Assembly: GCA_038503035.1 (NCBI GenBank)
Contig: JAVSML010024441.1
Coordinates: 62,001-126,000 of the forward strand
Direction of reading: 5' to 3'
Length of the DNA: 64,000 bases
Origin: Crocodylus rhombifer
Taxonomy: Eukaryota > Chordata > Crocodylia > Crocodylidae
Numbering within the stretch: the first letter of the stretch is position 1; each line of letters begins with the position of its first letter. Below are positions 1 to 11,714 of the stretch, in pieces. The notes under the pieces were generated by a model that worked only from the letters and a program-made list of their open reading frames with translations, did not search any database and was not told where the DNA came from. Made by a program: the position numbers and the translations under genes.

Positions 1-544
1 CTTTCGCTGAGAGGGACAACGCAAAATGCAGTTTCCATCCCATTTCTCTACTCTTAACTGTGAGATTCAATCTGTCAACCCCCGTTTCTCTCCTTCAGAA
101 GACCAACGATACCTCAAAATATTCTGTCCTTTGGGTGAAAGTTAAAAATTCGGCTGGTTGGGACATCTTACCGGCCACAATCTGTATTTTTTTCTTTAAG
201 GAACACAAATCATAGTTAGAAGATAAATGTTCTCTTCAAGTTCCCATCTTTTGCAAATGCAGTCCAGTTGGAGAAAAGCAGCTTCCTAGAGTCAGCTGGC
301 TTGAGCTGAAAGTTTTATCTCTTTTATTTATGTTTGAAAATCATAAATAATACTTTTGTAATTATACTTTTTAAAAGGCTTTAATCCACACTGTTCTTCT
401 CTGTATCTGTCAACCGTCTGTTGTTGAGAAGCCTCTAATAAACTTCTAAGTCTGCTAAAAAAGGACACTGGTAGGAATTAAAGTGTGACAAGGAAAGCCT
501 TCACTGTTTTGTCATATATAGACAAAAGCCCTGCATGAGGTCAT
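1..544. other. Unassigned AT-rich sequence
   Basis: No gene, repeat family or strong motif is recognised here. The stretch is AT-rich and open frames are short. It ends where CR1 homology begins abruptly. Confidence 0.5.
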
Positions 545-1495
545 ATGAGGGCTCTGTCTTCGGACCCGCACTGTTCAACATCTTCATCGGTGACTTGGAC
601 GAGGGGGTGAAAAGCCCCCTGTTCAAATTTGCTGATGACACTAAGCTGTGGGGGGATGCGGGCACGCTAGAAGGGAGGAATAGGCTACAATCGGACCTAG
701 ACAGGTTACAGGGGTGGGCGGAAGAGAACAGGATGGGATTCAACACTGACAAGTGCAAGGTGCTGCACCTGGGGAGGAAGAACTGGCACCATCCCTACAG
801 GCTGGGGAACTCCCTTCCCATCAGGGCAGAGGCAGAAAAGGATCTTGGAGTCATTATTGATGCCAAGATGAACATGGGCCAGCAGTGTGGGGATACGGTC
901 AGGAAGGCCAACCGCACCTTGTCGTGCATCCACAGACGCATCTCGAGCAGGTCCGGGGAGGTGATCCTCCCCCTCTATGCAGCACTGGTCAGGCCGCAGC
1001 TGGAGTACTGCACCCGGTTCTGGGCGCCGCACTTCAGGAGGGAGGTGGACAGCATGGAGAGGGTCCAGAGAAGGGCCACTTGCATGATCAGGGGGACAGC
1101 AGGGCAGGCCCTACGAGGAGAGACTACGGGACCTGAACCTGTTCAACCTCCACAAGAGAAGGCTGAGGGGGATCTAGTGGCCTGTTACAAACTAGTTGGG
1201 GGACCAGCAGGCATTGGGGGAGTCCCTGTTCCCCCAAGCACTGCCAGGAGTGACCAGGAGTGACAGTCACAAGCTGGCAGAGGGGGGATTTAAGCTAGAT
1301 ATCAGGGGAACTAGGATCTGGAACCAACTTTGAAGCGAAGTGGTGCTGGCTCCTACCCTGGGGGTCTTTAAGACAAGGCTTGACAATCACCTTGCTGGGG
1401 TCGTTTGACCCCAGTACTCTTTCCTGCCATGGCAGGGGGTCAGACTCAATGATCTGCTCAGGTCCCTTCCGACCCTACTAACTATGAAACGATAA
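545..1495 (+). mobile_element. CR1 LINE, 5'-truncated, with reverse transcriptase tail and 3' end
   Basis: The 242-codon open frame at 535-1263 reads as the C-terminal half of a CR1 ORF2 reverse transcriptase. The catalytic box FADDTKLW lies near residues 32-39 (FADD at 628-639), followed by the conserved blocks AEKDLGVIIDAKM and YAALVRPQLEYC and the RVQRRATCMIRG segment. Around 1110-1175 the expected frame is lost and regained, which implies two compensating frameshifts, so the element is dead. The 3' end is the typical CR1 tip (ggcagggggt..., then cttccgaccctactaactatga). All RT motifs before the FADD box and the endonuclease are missing, as expected of incomplete reverse transcription. The long readable frame suggests a younger copy than most others here. 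Confidence 0.93.
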
Positions 1496-1624
1496 GATAT
1501 AGAACTGAGAACAGCTCGGGGGGGCAGGCATCAGACCATACCTTAGAGGAGCTTTATCGATGAGCTCTTTATCATGTAAAAGAAACAAAAAAAGTAAGCA
1601 GTGGTGTTCAGCTTGATCCACATG
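1496..1624. other. Unassigned spacer
   Basis: Short non-repetitive stretch between the CR1 3' end and a MIR. Nothing recognised. Confidence 0.4.
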
Positions 1625-1878
1625 AGGAAGTGATCAAGTGGACACATTACTGTACCTAGGAGATGGGTTCAGTTCCTATCTCTGCCACTAACCCATTGGG
1701 TGACCTTACGCAAATCACTTTACCCCACTGTGTCTGTTCCCAATCCTACTGTGTTTCTGTTCAGACTGTAGGCTCGGTACAAGCGGGCTCGGTTTCTTGT
1801 TACGTGCAGCACCTAGTACAATGAGGCTCTGATGTTGGTTAGAGGTTCTAGGCTCTACTGTCACGTGAATAATAATCC
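1625..1878 (+). mobile_element. MIR-type SINE, nearly full length
   Basis: The core reads gggttcagttcctatctctg followed by the usual tgtgacctt-like and caaatcactt words. The tail (gtgcagcacctagtacaatg, then ctactgtcacgtgaataataat) is the amniote MIR/L2-type 3' end. Order and orientation of both parts match a plus-strand insertion. It is strongly diverged and therefore old. Confidence 0.75.
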
Positions 1879-4459
1879 TATGCCCAAAAACATGTCAGTC
1901 ACTCATTCATGTACAGAAAAATGACAGCTGCACACTTAAACTAAGTACAGAACATCTGCACCAAATCCCCATATACAAAATGTCTGTGTCAACTCTTTGT
2001 GCACTTAGTTTTGTATAGAAGTACTGCAGCTAATCCTTGTGTAGAACAATGCTGTCTTAAGGAGCCGTGTAAAATAAAATCCAGCACCAAATAGTTCTGA
2101 CTTGTGTTCTCATTGTGGCTGCATATAATAATACCCTGCCTTAAAATGTATTTCTGCTCTTGGATTGAAAATGCATACTGGCTAACAAGTGTCCCTATAA
2201 AGCACCTGCTATGAAGACAGATGGAAGTAAGGGGGTAGGGTGGGGGGACAATAAGAAAAGGGTGAGAAGTGATGGAGGATGCTGTTGATAGCTCTTATTG
2301 TAAAATCATTAGGAAGCAAATCTTTTCAGAGAGGAGAGCCCAATAGTTTGGAGTTGAGCAGAACCACCAGCCTTTGTTATGCAAATATTGGCCGCTTGGA
2401 CCAGAGAGAGAAAAGGTTGCCAAGTTCACCAATTCAAGCACCTTTATGCGGTGATGATAGTTGAAGCTGGCCAAAGCAATTACTGTCAAAGAATTTCTTG
2501 TCCAAAGCTGGCTTTCTGGTTCAATAAAAACTTTCAAGTTTTCTTGGGGAAAAAACTACCTTTCCCACCCCCCAAAAAAACATTCGTCAAAACCTCCAAA
2601 ACAAAAAACCCCAAAACATTAAGAACAAATGTTATTTGCTTCTTTTTTTTTTTTTTTTAAATGTTGACTTACAATAAAATGCTTTTTCTTTACTAGCCCC
2701 AATATAATCTGCTTTTCCCTAGGTTGTCCTTCAGGACAAAACTGAGTTATTTTGCAAACAAACAAGCTAACATTGCAGTGAGAGTGCCAGGAAAACACGG
2801 CGTGACATTAGTGCTGCTTGCAACTTGCATGGAAGGTAAAAGAACTTGACAAGCGGGATGGACTGCGGGTGTGCTTGCTACAAAAGGGCAGTGGTAGCAG
2901 CTAGCGGTACAGTCCCTGGCGTACTGGTTAAGAGGAAGACCATCACCTAATCTGTACTTATCTGAGACTTGAACTGGGGAACCTCCAAAGCCAAAAGCCT
3001 GACCAGCTGCCATCTGAGTCAGGTAAAGTTTGCAACAGATTGTGTAGCCTCTCTGGATTGGACAGGAATGAGGGCATATGAGACGCCAGTGATTTAGACA
3101 TGTTCATACCATTTTGTTCTAGTTCTGCTCTGCCTTTTTCGATTGCTTTGCTTCTCATTTGCTATCTATCGGCCCCCACATCTCAGGGTCACTAGTAATC
3201 AGAGCCCTCCCCTACAGCTGGCAGAACAGTTTGAAGAGCTGTTGGAGGTGAAAAAAAGCACAGGAAAGCATATAAATATTGTCCAGTGATAGAAGGGACC
3301 TATGCTGACTCGTCTTTCTTATTTCACATAGACCTTCAAAACCCCTAGGGTTGTCACTGCCAAAGAGGTTTATCTTGGTATTTCACCCCAGAGAAGAGAA
3401 TCTGGTAAGGCCAGCGAAAAGAAGGTAAAATGCAAGAAAAGTAAAGTTCCAGTTAGGGATTAAAATCACATTTAAAAAAAAAAAAAGAGAGAGAGAGAAA
3501 CCTTATACAACTAAATGCTTGGGTCATATATTATTCTAGATTAACTTTGCCACAGAAAGATCCCATATGGTCTATGAAATCCATTACCTACAAGTAAGTG
3601 AACATTTGCACAGCACATGATGTGGGCTTAGCTGGTAAAGCCAAGTTCCCTTCTATAATATCCACCTCAGGGTAGATTGGTCCATTTCCAGTGTCAACAG
3701 CCCTAGAATTAAGTACTTATCTCTGTAGAACAGTGGATAATTAATACCAGATAAAACTAGGGGCTACACTCCAGAGGACTTGCTTATAGCTGTAGCTCTG
3801 ACTGAGTGTGATTTGAATGCACACCTGAGGATTATGAATAGTAGGACATAGTTTCCTACTGTACAATACATGCCGGCATAGTCTTGCTGGAATCCATAAG
3901 TGATGGACCTGCCGGTTATGGTGAACAATCAACAGAGCTCGTAAGTGAAGTCAAATGAGCCAAGGTCAGTGTTTGGGAGTGAGCACTGCAGTCATTACTT
4001 GAGGCTACTGGGAGTGGAGCTGACGTGATGACTCTGATATGGGCAATATCCAGCTCTAGTAATTATGTTCGTCCTGCCTTAGCACTACTCCATCTTCTGG
4101 TCTCGGCTGGATCATGCTGCCCTAATTCCTACTCTAACATGTCTATAGTGTTACCAGGAAACATCAAACTGCCAGCGTGACTTCTGACAGCATCCTGGAT
4201 TTTTTTTTTCCTGCATCCATAAACAGACCTTGTTTAACCAGCAAAGGCTGAGTTTAAAGACCTGGGGGATGGAAATAGCTGCAGAGGCACCTGTCCCAAT
4301 CACAGCAGGATGGACAATGGATGTCATCCATCATTGTGTTCTGAGATCAGCTGCTCTGTACATCTTGTATAACCCATTTCCAACCTGTATAACCCACTTC
4401 TTCCTGGAGTGAAAAGGCATGGCGAAGCCTCTTGTTGAGAGGTACTATAAGCAAGTGGA
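1879..4459. other. Unassigned sequence with simple tracts
   Basis: I recognise no gene or repeat family. There is an A-rich stretch followed by a T-run at about 2564-2658, and an A-run merging into GA dinucleotides at 3473-3500. Open frames on both strands are short and lack family motifs. Confidence 0.4.
3473..3500. repeat. A-run plus (GA)n simple repeat
   Basis: An A-run followed by GA repeats; low-complexity sequence, possibly the decayed tail of a retroposon. Confidence 0.7.
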
Positions 4460-4560
4460 TGGGACACTGTGAAGAGAGACATCTAGGTTTCCTTTCCAGC
4501 TCTGCCACTGGCCTGCTGTGTGATCTTGGAATAACACTTTACCTTGCCATTTTCCCTTAG
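4460..4560 (+). mobile_element. MIR-type SINE fragment
   Basis: The words tttccagctctgccactggc and tgtgtgatcttgg, then a pyrimidine-rich end, match the MIR core in plus orientation. The 3' tail is not clear. Confidence 0.6.
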
Positions 4561-4739
4561 AAGACTTAAGTGCAATTTGACTTGTCCCACTGGTTTTAAT
4601 GGGAGTTTTAACAGTGCCTCCAGGTAAGTATATGTCTGTGAGCCAGTGAAGGATCAAGCTCTTTGACTGTAAGCACTTAGGCATAGACACATCCTTTAAC
4701 GTGTGCCTGGCTCTAGCATGAAGGGGCCTTGATCCCAAG

Positions 4740-5530
4740 ATTTCATGGACCTTGGAAGATCATCGAGTCCAGCCCCTGCACCACGGGCAGGAAGTCAACT
4801 AGGTTCAAAGGATCCCAGCAAGATAGACATCCAAATGTTTCTTAAAAGTGTCCAGAGTAGGTGCTTGCACCACCTCTGGAGGCAGTCTATTCCAGGTCTT
4901 GGGGGGCTCGGTCAGTAAATAAGTCTTTCCTTATGTCCAGCCTGAAACGGTCTTAGAGGAGTTTGTGACCATTTGACCTTGTCATCCCTTGGGGCACTCT
5001 GGTGAACAGGCATTCCCCCAGACCCTGATGCACACCCCTCATATACTTATAGGCAGCCACCAGGTCCCCCCTGAGCCTGCGCTTTTCCAGGCTGAAGAAT
5101 CCCATGGCTCATGTGCATGGTTCTTCTCTGGACTCGCTCAAGTTTTTCAAATTGTGGAGCCCAGAATTGGATGCAGTACTCCAGCCGCGGCCTCACCAAG
5201 GTGGAGTACAGCAAGAGGATGACATCCTGGGATTTGCTTGAGAAGCATCTATGGATACAAGCCAGAGTTTTACTTGCTTTACCAGCTGCAACATCGCATT
5301 GGTGGCTCATATTCGTCTTGTGGTCAATCATGCCCCTCAAGTCCCTTTTGGCTAGTAAGTGTAGCACTGCCAAGCCTATAAGAGTCCTGCGGGGGTGGGG
5401 GGGGGGGGGGTCCAAGGTGGAGTAACTTGCATTTTTTGGTGTTGAATGCCTTGAGAAGCAACCACTCATTCTGAACTTCCCTCCCTTTCAAATCGTGGTC
5501 CCTTAGGGCCTCGCCAACAAGCCTCCTGAG
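4740..5530 (-). mobile_element. CR1 LINE, 5'-truncated, minus strand
   Basis: Read on the minus strand, 5469-5047 encodes the C-terminal part of CR1 ORF2 (the segment KASKTLACIHRCFSSKS, then LVRPRLEYCIQFWAPQF). It is followed by the 3' non-coding part ending near 4740. The segment after RVQRR is frameshifted. A long G-run at about 5395-5410 interrupts the upstream part. It belongs to the same broad subfamily as the copy at 39.4 kb, which carries the matching SKS and YC.QFWAPQF blocks. Confidence 0.9.
5395..5411. repeat. G-homopolymer tract
   Basis: A nearly uninterrupted G-run inside the minus-strand CR1. It could form a quadruplex on the plus strand and is a likely assembly or indel hotspot. 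Confidence 0.7.
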
Positions 5531-7299
5531 CTTGTCAAAGAAGACAAGTCAGGAAACTAAAATACAAATGGTGATAAAGTGAGGGTCCTGGCCACCTTTC
5601 AGCACCCAGCCTCCAGTGAGTGCAGGTTGTTCATGACGTTTATGACTCACCAGCCTTTCCATCTTCACCCATGAATGATTTTTCAAACGCCTTTAAAGTC
5701 CCTTCCTTCCTTTTACCTTTCAATTGCACTCCCTTTACCTCCTTGCTTCACTGAGCTGGTCAAAAGGCTGCTCAAGCAGCACTTGACCAAATTCTCCCAG
5801 AATACAGCTTGTTTCCTTCCTGTTCCCAGGCCTCTTTCCTCTTCTAACATACTCAAGTGCAGCAGGGCACTTAATGGCCATTCCAGCGGGGGAACAAAAG
5901 TGGTGAGGATCAAAGACCATAAATCGGTGTTTAAAAATAATACCCACCAGTGCTCTTGAGTGCTGAGTCTGGCAGAAACTCATTAATGATCTGTTCCCCC
6001 TCCCACTCCTTTGCCTTTGAAAATCAACAGAGCCAAACATAACAGGCTGCCTTGATTGAAGATGGCTGAAGTGTGTGTGCTTAGTGTGAAAAGCAAAAGC
6101 AAGGCCTCTCTTCCACGCCGGCCACTTCACATTTATTATAGCAAGGGATGGAGCTCTTTAAATCCCGATGCTCTTCATATCTGAGTTTTTAACTTCCCCT
6201 TTCTCTCCCTTTGCAGCCTCCATTCCCTCCTTGTTTGGCTCCTTCCGCTTCTGCTCCTTTCTCTCTCTCGCTCTTTTTTTTTTTTGTTCTGTGAGAACGG
6301 TCTTTAATCCCCTTGTACTGCAGCTTAAGGCTATTATAGCCGTCCCAACCTGGCATTTTCTCAGAGAGGCTCACAGCCAGAACCTTGTGAGCGCTCTCTG
6401 TCTCTCTGCTCCTGCCTTTCTTCTTGGAACACTAAACCTCCGTTTTTGACCTTTCCCTGAAGAGGAAAAGACGGCAATGCACGATCACACGTAGGCAGAG
6501 GCCAACCTAGGCAGGTCTCAGGGCACAGGAAATTAAGATCATGGAAATGAACAGGTGTAAAAAGGAAGAAAATAAAGGTGATGGGAAATTTGAGATGGGT
6601 CCAGAGGGGGACGCTGGCATCCATGTTTTGGGGTGTTGGAAAACTGACCTCCAGAGCTGCATCTCAATGTTGTAAACAGCCCTGTCTTTATATTAAGCCA
6701 GATGAGCTCCTCTGGCACTGGGTTATTGGTAGGTTGGGAAGCTTGGAGACACAGACCAAGATCTCAATCCAAACTTCGCAGCTGTGGAGTAGGCCAAAAA
6801 CTAGTGGATACAGCCTTGCATAGCTGTGGGTGTTTGTGTTTAGTTTTTGAGAGCTCAGGGTCAAGAACTCCCTCTCTTACAGTGAAACTATAACTGCAGG
6901 AGTGGTTCCTGTGGTGTTACAGTAATAATCATACATTTCTTGCACTGCTATTATGGCTTTCTTCTGAGATTTAGAAGTGCTTTACAGAGCTAGATCATTC
7001 CCCTCACCTGTTTTGTCATGCACAATATAGAAACACACAAATGCAAAGTAGCTTGGCAAAGATGCACATTTTTTTGAAACAGAAAATATGTTAGCCATGA
7101 AGATATACTACCTTTTAGGAGCTCCTCTACAAATGACCCCCTGTTTGCATAGTCCGGACCCATAGCTCATAGTCGAGGACAGTGGGATGGAGTTACTAAA
7201 AGCAGTACCTTCCTATCACCAGCAGTGAACTGAGTAGGAGGACCAGAGTCATGAAAGGGAAGAAGGACCGACCATTAAGGACTAGGTTGTGGCTCAGAA
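5531..7299. other. Unassigned sequence, pyrimidine-rich in part
   Basis: No family recognised. From 6190 to 6290 there is a long C/T-rich run including a splice-acceptor-like tract ending ccctttgcag near 6216, but no coding frame with recognisable similarity follows it. A T-run lies near 6275-6286. Confidence 0.4.
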
Positions 7300-7470
7300 A
7301 GTACATTGCCTTAGCCCACCTGTGTGATCAGTTAATCATTCTGTCTCAGGTTTTTTAATAAGTAAACTGGAGATCATAGTACTTCCCCACCTCGCACAAA
7401 TGCTGTGATGCTAAGTACATTCAACGCTGTGAGCTGTTCATGTCCAGTGGCCATGGGAATCCTACAGGCA
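7300..7470 (+). mobile_element. MIR-type SINE fragment
   Basis: The words tctgtctcagg, then aataagtaaactggagatca and gtacttccccacctc, followed by a gctgtgagctgttca-like end, match the 3' half of a plus-strand amniote MIR. Confidence 0.6.
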
Positions 7471-7476
7471 CATATC

Positions 7477-7516
7477 ATTTGATGGACTGGACTAGAATTT
7501 GATGGACTGGACTAGA
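7477..7516. repeat. 20-bp perfect tandem duplication
   Basis: The unit atttgatggactggactaga occurs twice head to tail (7477-7496 and 7497-7516) without a mismatch, so the duplication is recent. Confidence 0.95.
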
Positions 7517-7799
7517 AGCACCTTCATCCGGAGAGGTAAGATTTCCTGTAAGTTTTTGGAAGCACCCTCTTTGCACCCCAGCACTAACAAGCCCAATTCA
7601 TAGCATTTTAGTCTTTCCATCCCATGCAGAACCAGAGAGCACAAAGGCTTCTGGGAAAACAGGTCATGGGCCAAAGTTGGCCAAGCTGCTTTCAAGAAAT
7701 AGACACTAAAAAAAAAACCCATGTTTGCTAGCTCAGTCTTTTGGGGGCAAAAGTTCTCCTTGTATCCCAGCCGCTGGTAATGAAATCCAAACAAGCACT

Positions 7800-8790
7800 C
7801 GCCCCTCCTGGAGGGGCTGTGCGTGTGAAACCGGGCCATGTCGAATCCATATGAATCCTTGCAGCTTTTTGGCGAGGAAAGTCAGAGCGCCGTCATTATT
7901 GGATCTCCGGTGAGTGGCCTTTCCCTTCTCTTTGTGTGGGCCCAGTCGCCCCTCCTTATCTCCCCATGCACACATTGTAAGAGGATATTTGTAATGAAAA
8001 TCACTCAGCAAAAGTGGAGAACAAAAGCAGGGTAGGAGCAGGCTCTCCGGTGGGGATATTAGAAGCGTGAGGCTCCCGCCTCGGTTCGGTCTGGCCTCCG
8101 CTGTGAGAAGACTGTGGGCATAGATGGTCGTTATTAACCTTAATCTGAAGAAAAGCAGGCACTGAAGCCACACTGAGGCCTGGTTTCATAGATACAGCAG
8201 CTCTCCTTCAAACTTGCAGCCTTATGAAGGGTCTGTCTCCCCAGCAACCAGTTAGGCTTTGGCTCTAATGCGTTTTGAGACGTACTGTCTAATCGGAGGT
8301 AAAAATGTCACCCCAAGTAAGCCCCAGGCTGGCAGCTCCCACCTATCTCGTAAGCACATATCCAGCTTGAACCTTGTGGTTGCTGGGGTGAAAGGGCCTC
8401 TTTATCTCCCCGGGGAGAAGTAGATGAATCCCGGGCTCAAACAAGGGGCCGGCTTTTTCTTCCCCTCCAGTTAAAGGGCCCTTTATTATGTCTCTTGAAG
8501 TGGGAGGGAGCAATAAGGCTGGAGAAATTGGAAAAAGCCTCTCTCAGTGGGGAAAGGCCTCAGTCACTGATGTGTGAAAGGAGAAGGCGGTAAAGGGATT
8601 AGAAATGTCAGCTTCATGGGAAATACTTGATATTTAATAGCGTTAATTGATGACTATGAGTCACTGACACACATGCACACATTGCCTCCACACCTTGAGG
8701 TGCAATCCCATCAGCTCTCAGTAAGGAGGCAGGGGCCCACGGACGATTGACTTGGGAAAGCGGCGGTCATGGCCCCCCATCTGCTTCTCG
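7800..8790. promoter_or_regulatory. Candidate regulatory block: repeat-free and CpG-retaining
   Basis: This kilobase shows no repeat family. By rough hand count it holds about thirty CpGs, more than the flanks seem to have. It carries homeodomain-like words (gcgttaattgatgac near 8641) and an AP-1-like tgagtca near 8658. At 7838 an ATG in a fair context opens a 24-codon frame that runs into ccg|gtgagt at 7909-7914, a good splice donor. That could be chance, and a longer open frame overlaps on the minus strand. A conserved enhancer or an unrecognised first exon are both possible; neither can be shown without alignment or RNA data. Confidence 0.25.
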
Positions 8791-8804
8791 CTTACTCCCT
8801 CCTA

Positions 8805-8958
8805 TTTTGGTTCCCCTTGTCTGTCTCACATCGGGCTGTGAGCTCTTCGAGGTAGGAACAGTGCCCACCTTTGTGTCTAGAGTCAATAATACAATGTGGA
8901 CCTGATGCTAAAGGAAAGCTGGGGGTGCTACCGCAATTTAAGCACCAATAAATAAAGG
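8805..8958 (+). mobile_element. MIR-type SINE 3' end
   Basis: The words gtctgtctcaca, gggctgtgagctcttcgagg and aggaacagtgcc, then an A-rich end aataaataaa, are the 3' part of the amniote MIR/L2-tailed SINE in plus orientation. Confidence 0.6.
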
Positions 8959-9110
8959 GGTTCAATGTAAGTTGAAATATTAATCAGGTCAAGCTAGTGT
9001 CCTTTCACTCGCATGCCCTCCAGGGAAGCCATGAAATCATATGGGAATTTCTACCTGACCCTAGATGGTGCCTAGCTTATGCCCTAAAATACAAGGATTG
9101 GCAGCACCTA

Positions 9111-9269
9111 GGGTGGCCATCATAGAGGACAGTCCAGTCGTCCTCTGTTCTCTATTGATATGAAACCCAACGCCTTTATGTCCTCTATTTTTCTCTTGAA
9201 GGCATCTGGTTTCATACAAATAGAGGACAGAGTAGCAGAAAACCAGAATGTCCTCTATGATGGCCACCC
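9111..9269. mobile_element. Short inverted-repeat DNA transposon (MITE), TA-flanked
   Basis: A 159-bp element. The left end (9111-9131, starting gggtggccatcatagagg) is a perfect 21-bp inverted copy of the right end (9249-9269). Further inverted pairs lie inside: gtcctctattt at 9180-9190 with its complement at 9219-9229, and tatgaaacc with ggtttcata at 9159 and 9208. Almost the whole element can therefore fold back. It is flanked by TA on both sides (9109-9110 and 9270-9271), the target duplication of Tc1/mariner-type elements. It has no coding capacity. Family assignment rests only on the flanking TA. Confidence 0.8.
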
Positions 9270-9593
9270 TAGTAGCCCTGTAATTATCCTGTAGCCAGAA
9301 GCACACAAAGCAGTGGCACTCCAGATGCTTTTGCATTGAGTGCTGGCCATGCATTCCCTTCCTCACATGCTTCTGGCCATTATAACAGCTCAGGTCAGGT
9401 AGACCTTTCCACAGCATGAACAATTTCTTTATCCCTTGCGACTTTCCACTTGTGACTGGCTACTTTGCTGGTATATACCATGCATACTAAGCCTTACTTA
9501 AGGACTTCCTGTGTGTTAATTGAGTATGCTTCTGAATATTCAGAGATCTTATCAACATTTTTGTCTCATTAGTGATAAGATGGATTCCTTCCT

Positions 9594-9596
<3 letters not shown>

Positions 9597-9638
<42 letters not shown>
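9597..9638. repeat. (AC)n microsatellite, about 21 units
   Basis: An uninterrupted AC dinucleotide run of about 42 bases, likely polymorphic in length. Confidence 0.97.
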
Positions 9639-9641
<3 letters not shown>

Positions 9642-11544
9642 TTGAAGGCAACCAAGAAAGAATGAAAACACAATATGCTATGTCTGATTCAAAGCACTTT
9701 TGGTTGCTTTGGCCTTGATGTAGCCTTGAAAGTAAAAAAGAGTCCCATCAGGGGATGCTGCTGGGATCATTGAAAAATTCTGACACAAAAGGGATTGCTC
9801 ATCTGCACCTCACGTTTGCCTCCTGGGCATCCAAACGGGGAGCACCAAGTTGTCTCTAGTGCTAGGGCTAAGAAAAAATTCCCACCGCAACTCTGTACCA
9901 AAATATGTTATGTCCATTTTTAAGCCAAATCCATACAAGCCTCATTCCCCACTTTCTGAAACGAGCTCTAATGAATTATCTTAGCATGACTTGTAGAACA
10001 TGCTCCAGTCACAAATCCACACAATTGCCTTCTTCAGGAAGAAATCTCCAATCTGGAATCACATGCATCTTGGAAGCTGCCATGATGGAGCATCTAAAGG
10101 CTTTTTTATGCAAGGACACAGACACTTGCTAATCTCATTTGGCAATGTTTTAGGAATCTTTCTGCCACCACCTATGTCTGAAAGTAAGAATTCAATGTCT
10201 CATCATTAGTTGACTCTCCTGTCTTGTGGAATATTGTATCCAGAGTATATATAGGCATGAGATCCTGTGGTCCTTTTATGGCCTGTACGTGACCTGATAC
10301 ATTCCTCCAACAAAAATAACTTACTGATGTCCCATCTGCAAGGTTCACCTGAAGCCGAAAAGCTTCAGCAAAACAGGGTATATTAAAGTGTATCACACAT
10401 CAAGGACTTTAAAATAAACACCACCAGTATCTCTTCCTGATCGCATTCCTTTCCACGATGGGCTGCTGATTTTGGAGCCAAGAATGTCACTAACTTCTCA
10501 CATTTCTCTCCGGTAATTTCTGTCCTGAGGTTGGAATGCTAGCACCGAGAAAATGAGGCTGAATGCTACTATGTCACAGACCCAAAATGAAAAGACATTA
10601 TCTCATAGATAGTGAACAGGGCTGGCAAGCCCCCAGGTATGATATTCCCTGGAAAGTTCAAGCTGCCTGGTGAAGGAAGTGAGAACAGAGATTTAACTAG
10701 TCACGCTAACTCAAGTTAGCAAACCACATGTGATAAGGTCCTGGCTGTGAGCCTCATTCAAGTTTCTATATCAGGTAGAAGCAGGGCAGCCTAGGACTCT
10801 GTCCCAGGGTAGTCTGAGAAGGTAGCTATGGAGGGATAGGAAGAGTCACGATGACAAGATTGCAACAGAGGGGTTGAGAGCTGAAAACAGATGTTTATGG
10901 ATGGATAGACGGAGGGGAACAGGGATGAAGGCAGCATTTCCCTCCCATGGCCTGAGAATAAATGATGCTATGTGATGTGGTGGAACTCAGCTCAGCTGCC
11001 TTTTGGCCAGATTACAGGTCGAAAACATGTACAAAGGAGTATATCCTCTGTCGCTGCCTTTATTGGATGATAAGCATTGAATGGTGGGTTCAGTGCTAGG
11101 AGATTTCTGGTGGAGGCAGCACTAGGGGCAACAGCAGTCTGGCAGAATTGCCAGAATTAAGAAACTTCCTCACGTACCAAAGTATCCAATATGAATTAAA
11201 GAACAACAATGCACACAGAGGGTTGGAGTGGTAAGGGCCGCTGCTCATGCATTTAACATCCATGCTGTATAAGTCACAAGAAGTTATTGGCAACTGGCAT
11301 CTGACCGTCTGTAGAAGGCGATGGAAATGACCTACATCAGGATGAAGTGCACTGGCAGATCTCAGAGTAGAATGGGAATGGGACTGGAGAAACCAGGTCT
11401 ACCTGGCTGCATGGACAGAACTGAGTGGAGATGCAAGACTGGAAAAGCTGAGCTGCTTTTTAGTGCAGGTACTTATTGGCCCCACTGCTACGTATCTGAC
11501 CACCTCAGGGCCTTTCATGTAATTATCCTTACAGTACTGTTAGG
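9639..11544. other. Unassigned sequence
   Basis: No gene or repeat family is recognised. A 74-codon minus-strand frame at 10172-10396 has no motif I can name. Nothing else stands out. Confidence 0.4.
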
Positions 11545-11700
11545 AGGTAGGCAGGGCTGATATTTCCATTTTGTAGATGAGAAACCAAGACAGGAGAGCT
11601 CAAGTGACTTACCTAACATCACACAGGACGCCAGTGGCAGAGAACCCAGGCCTCCACGTCATAGGTTACCACTTAAAACAATAGACTGTGCTTCCCTGTC
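11545..11700 (-). mobile_element. MIR-type SINE fragment
   Basis: The words ccattttgtagatgagaaac, gtgacttacctaacatcaca and ccagtggcagagaacccagg form the MIR core read on the minus strand. Confidence 0.7.
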
Positions 11701-11714
11701 TCAATTCAAGACTA

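Noticed and set aside
6190..6290. Strong polypyrimidine tract with cag, resembling a splice acceptor
   Set aside because: The following sequence has no recognisable coding similarity and the tract continues as simple C/T-rich DNA.
9597..9638. Regular AC spacing as a possible array of short direct repeats
   Set aside because: Plain dinucleotide microsatellite.
10172..10396. 74-codon minus-strand frame starting MIHFNIPCFAEAF
   Set aside because: No recognisable domain, repeat family or splice context; within the length expected by chance.
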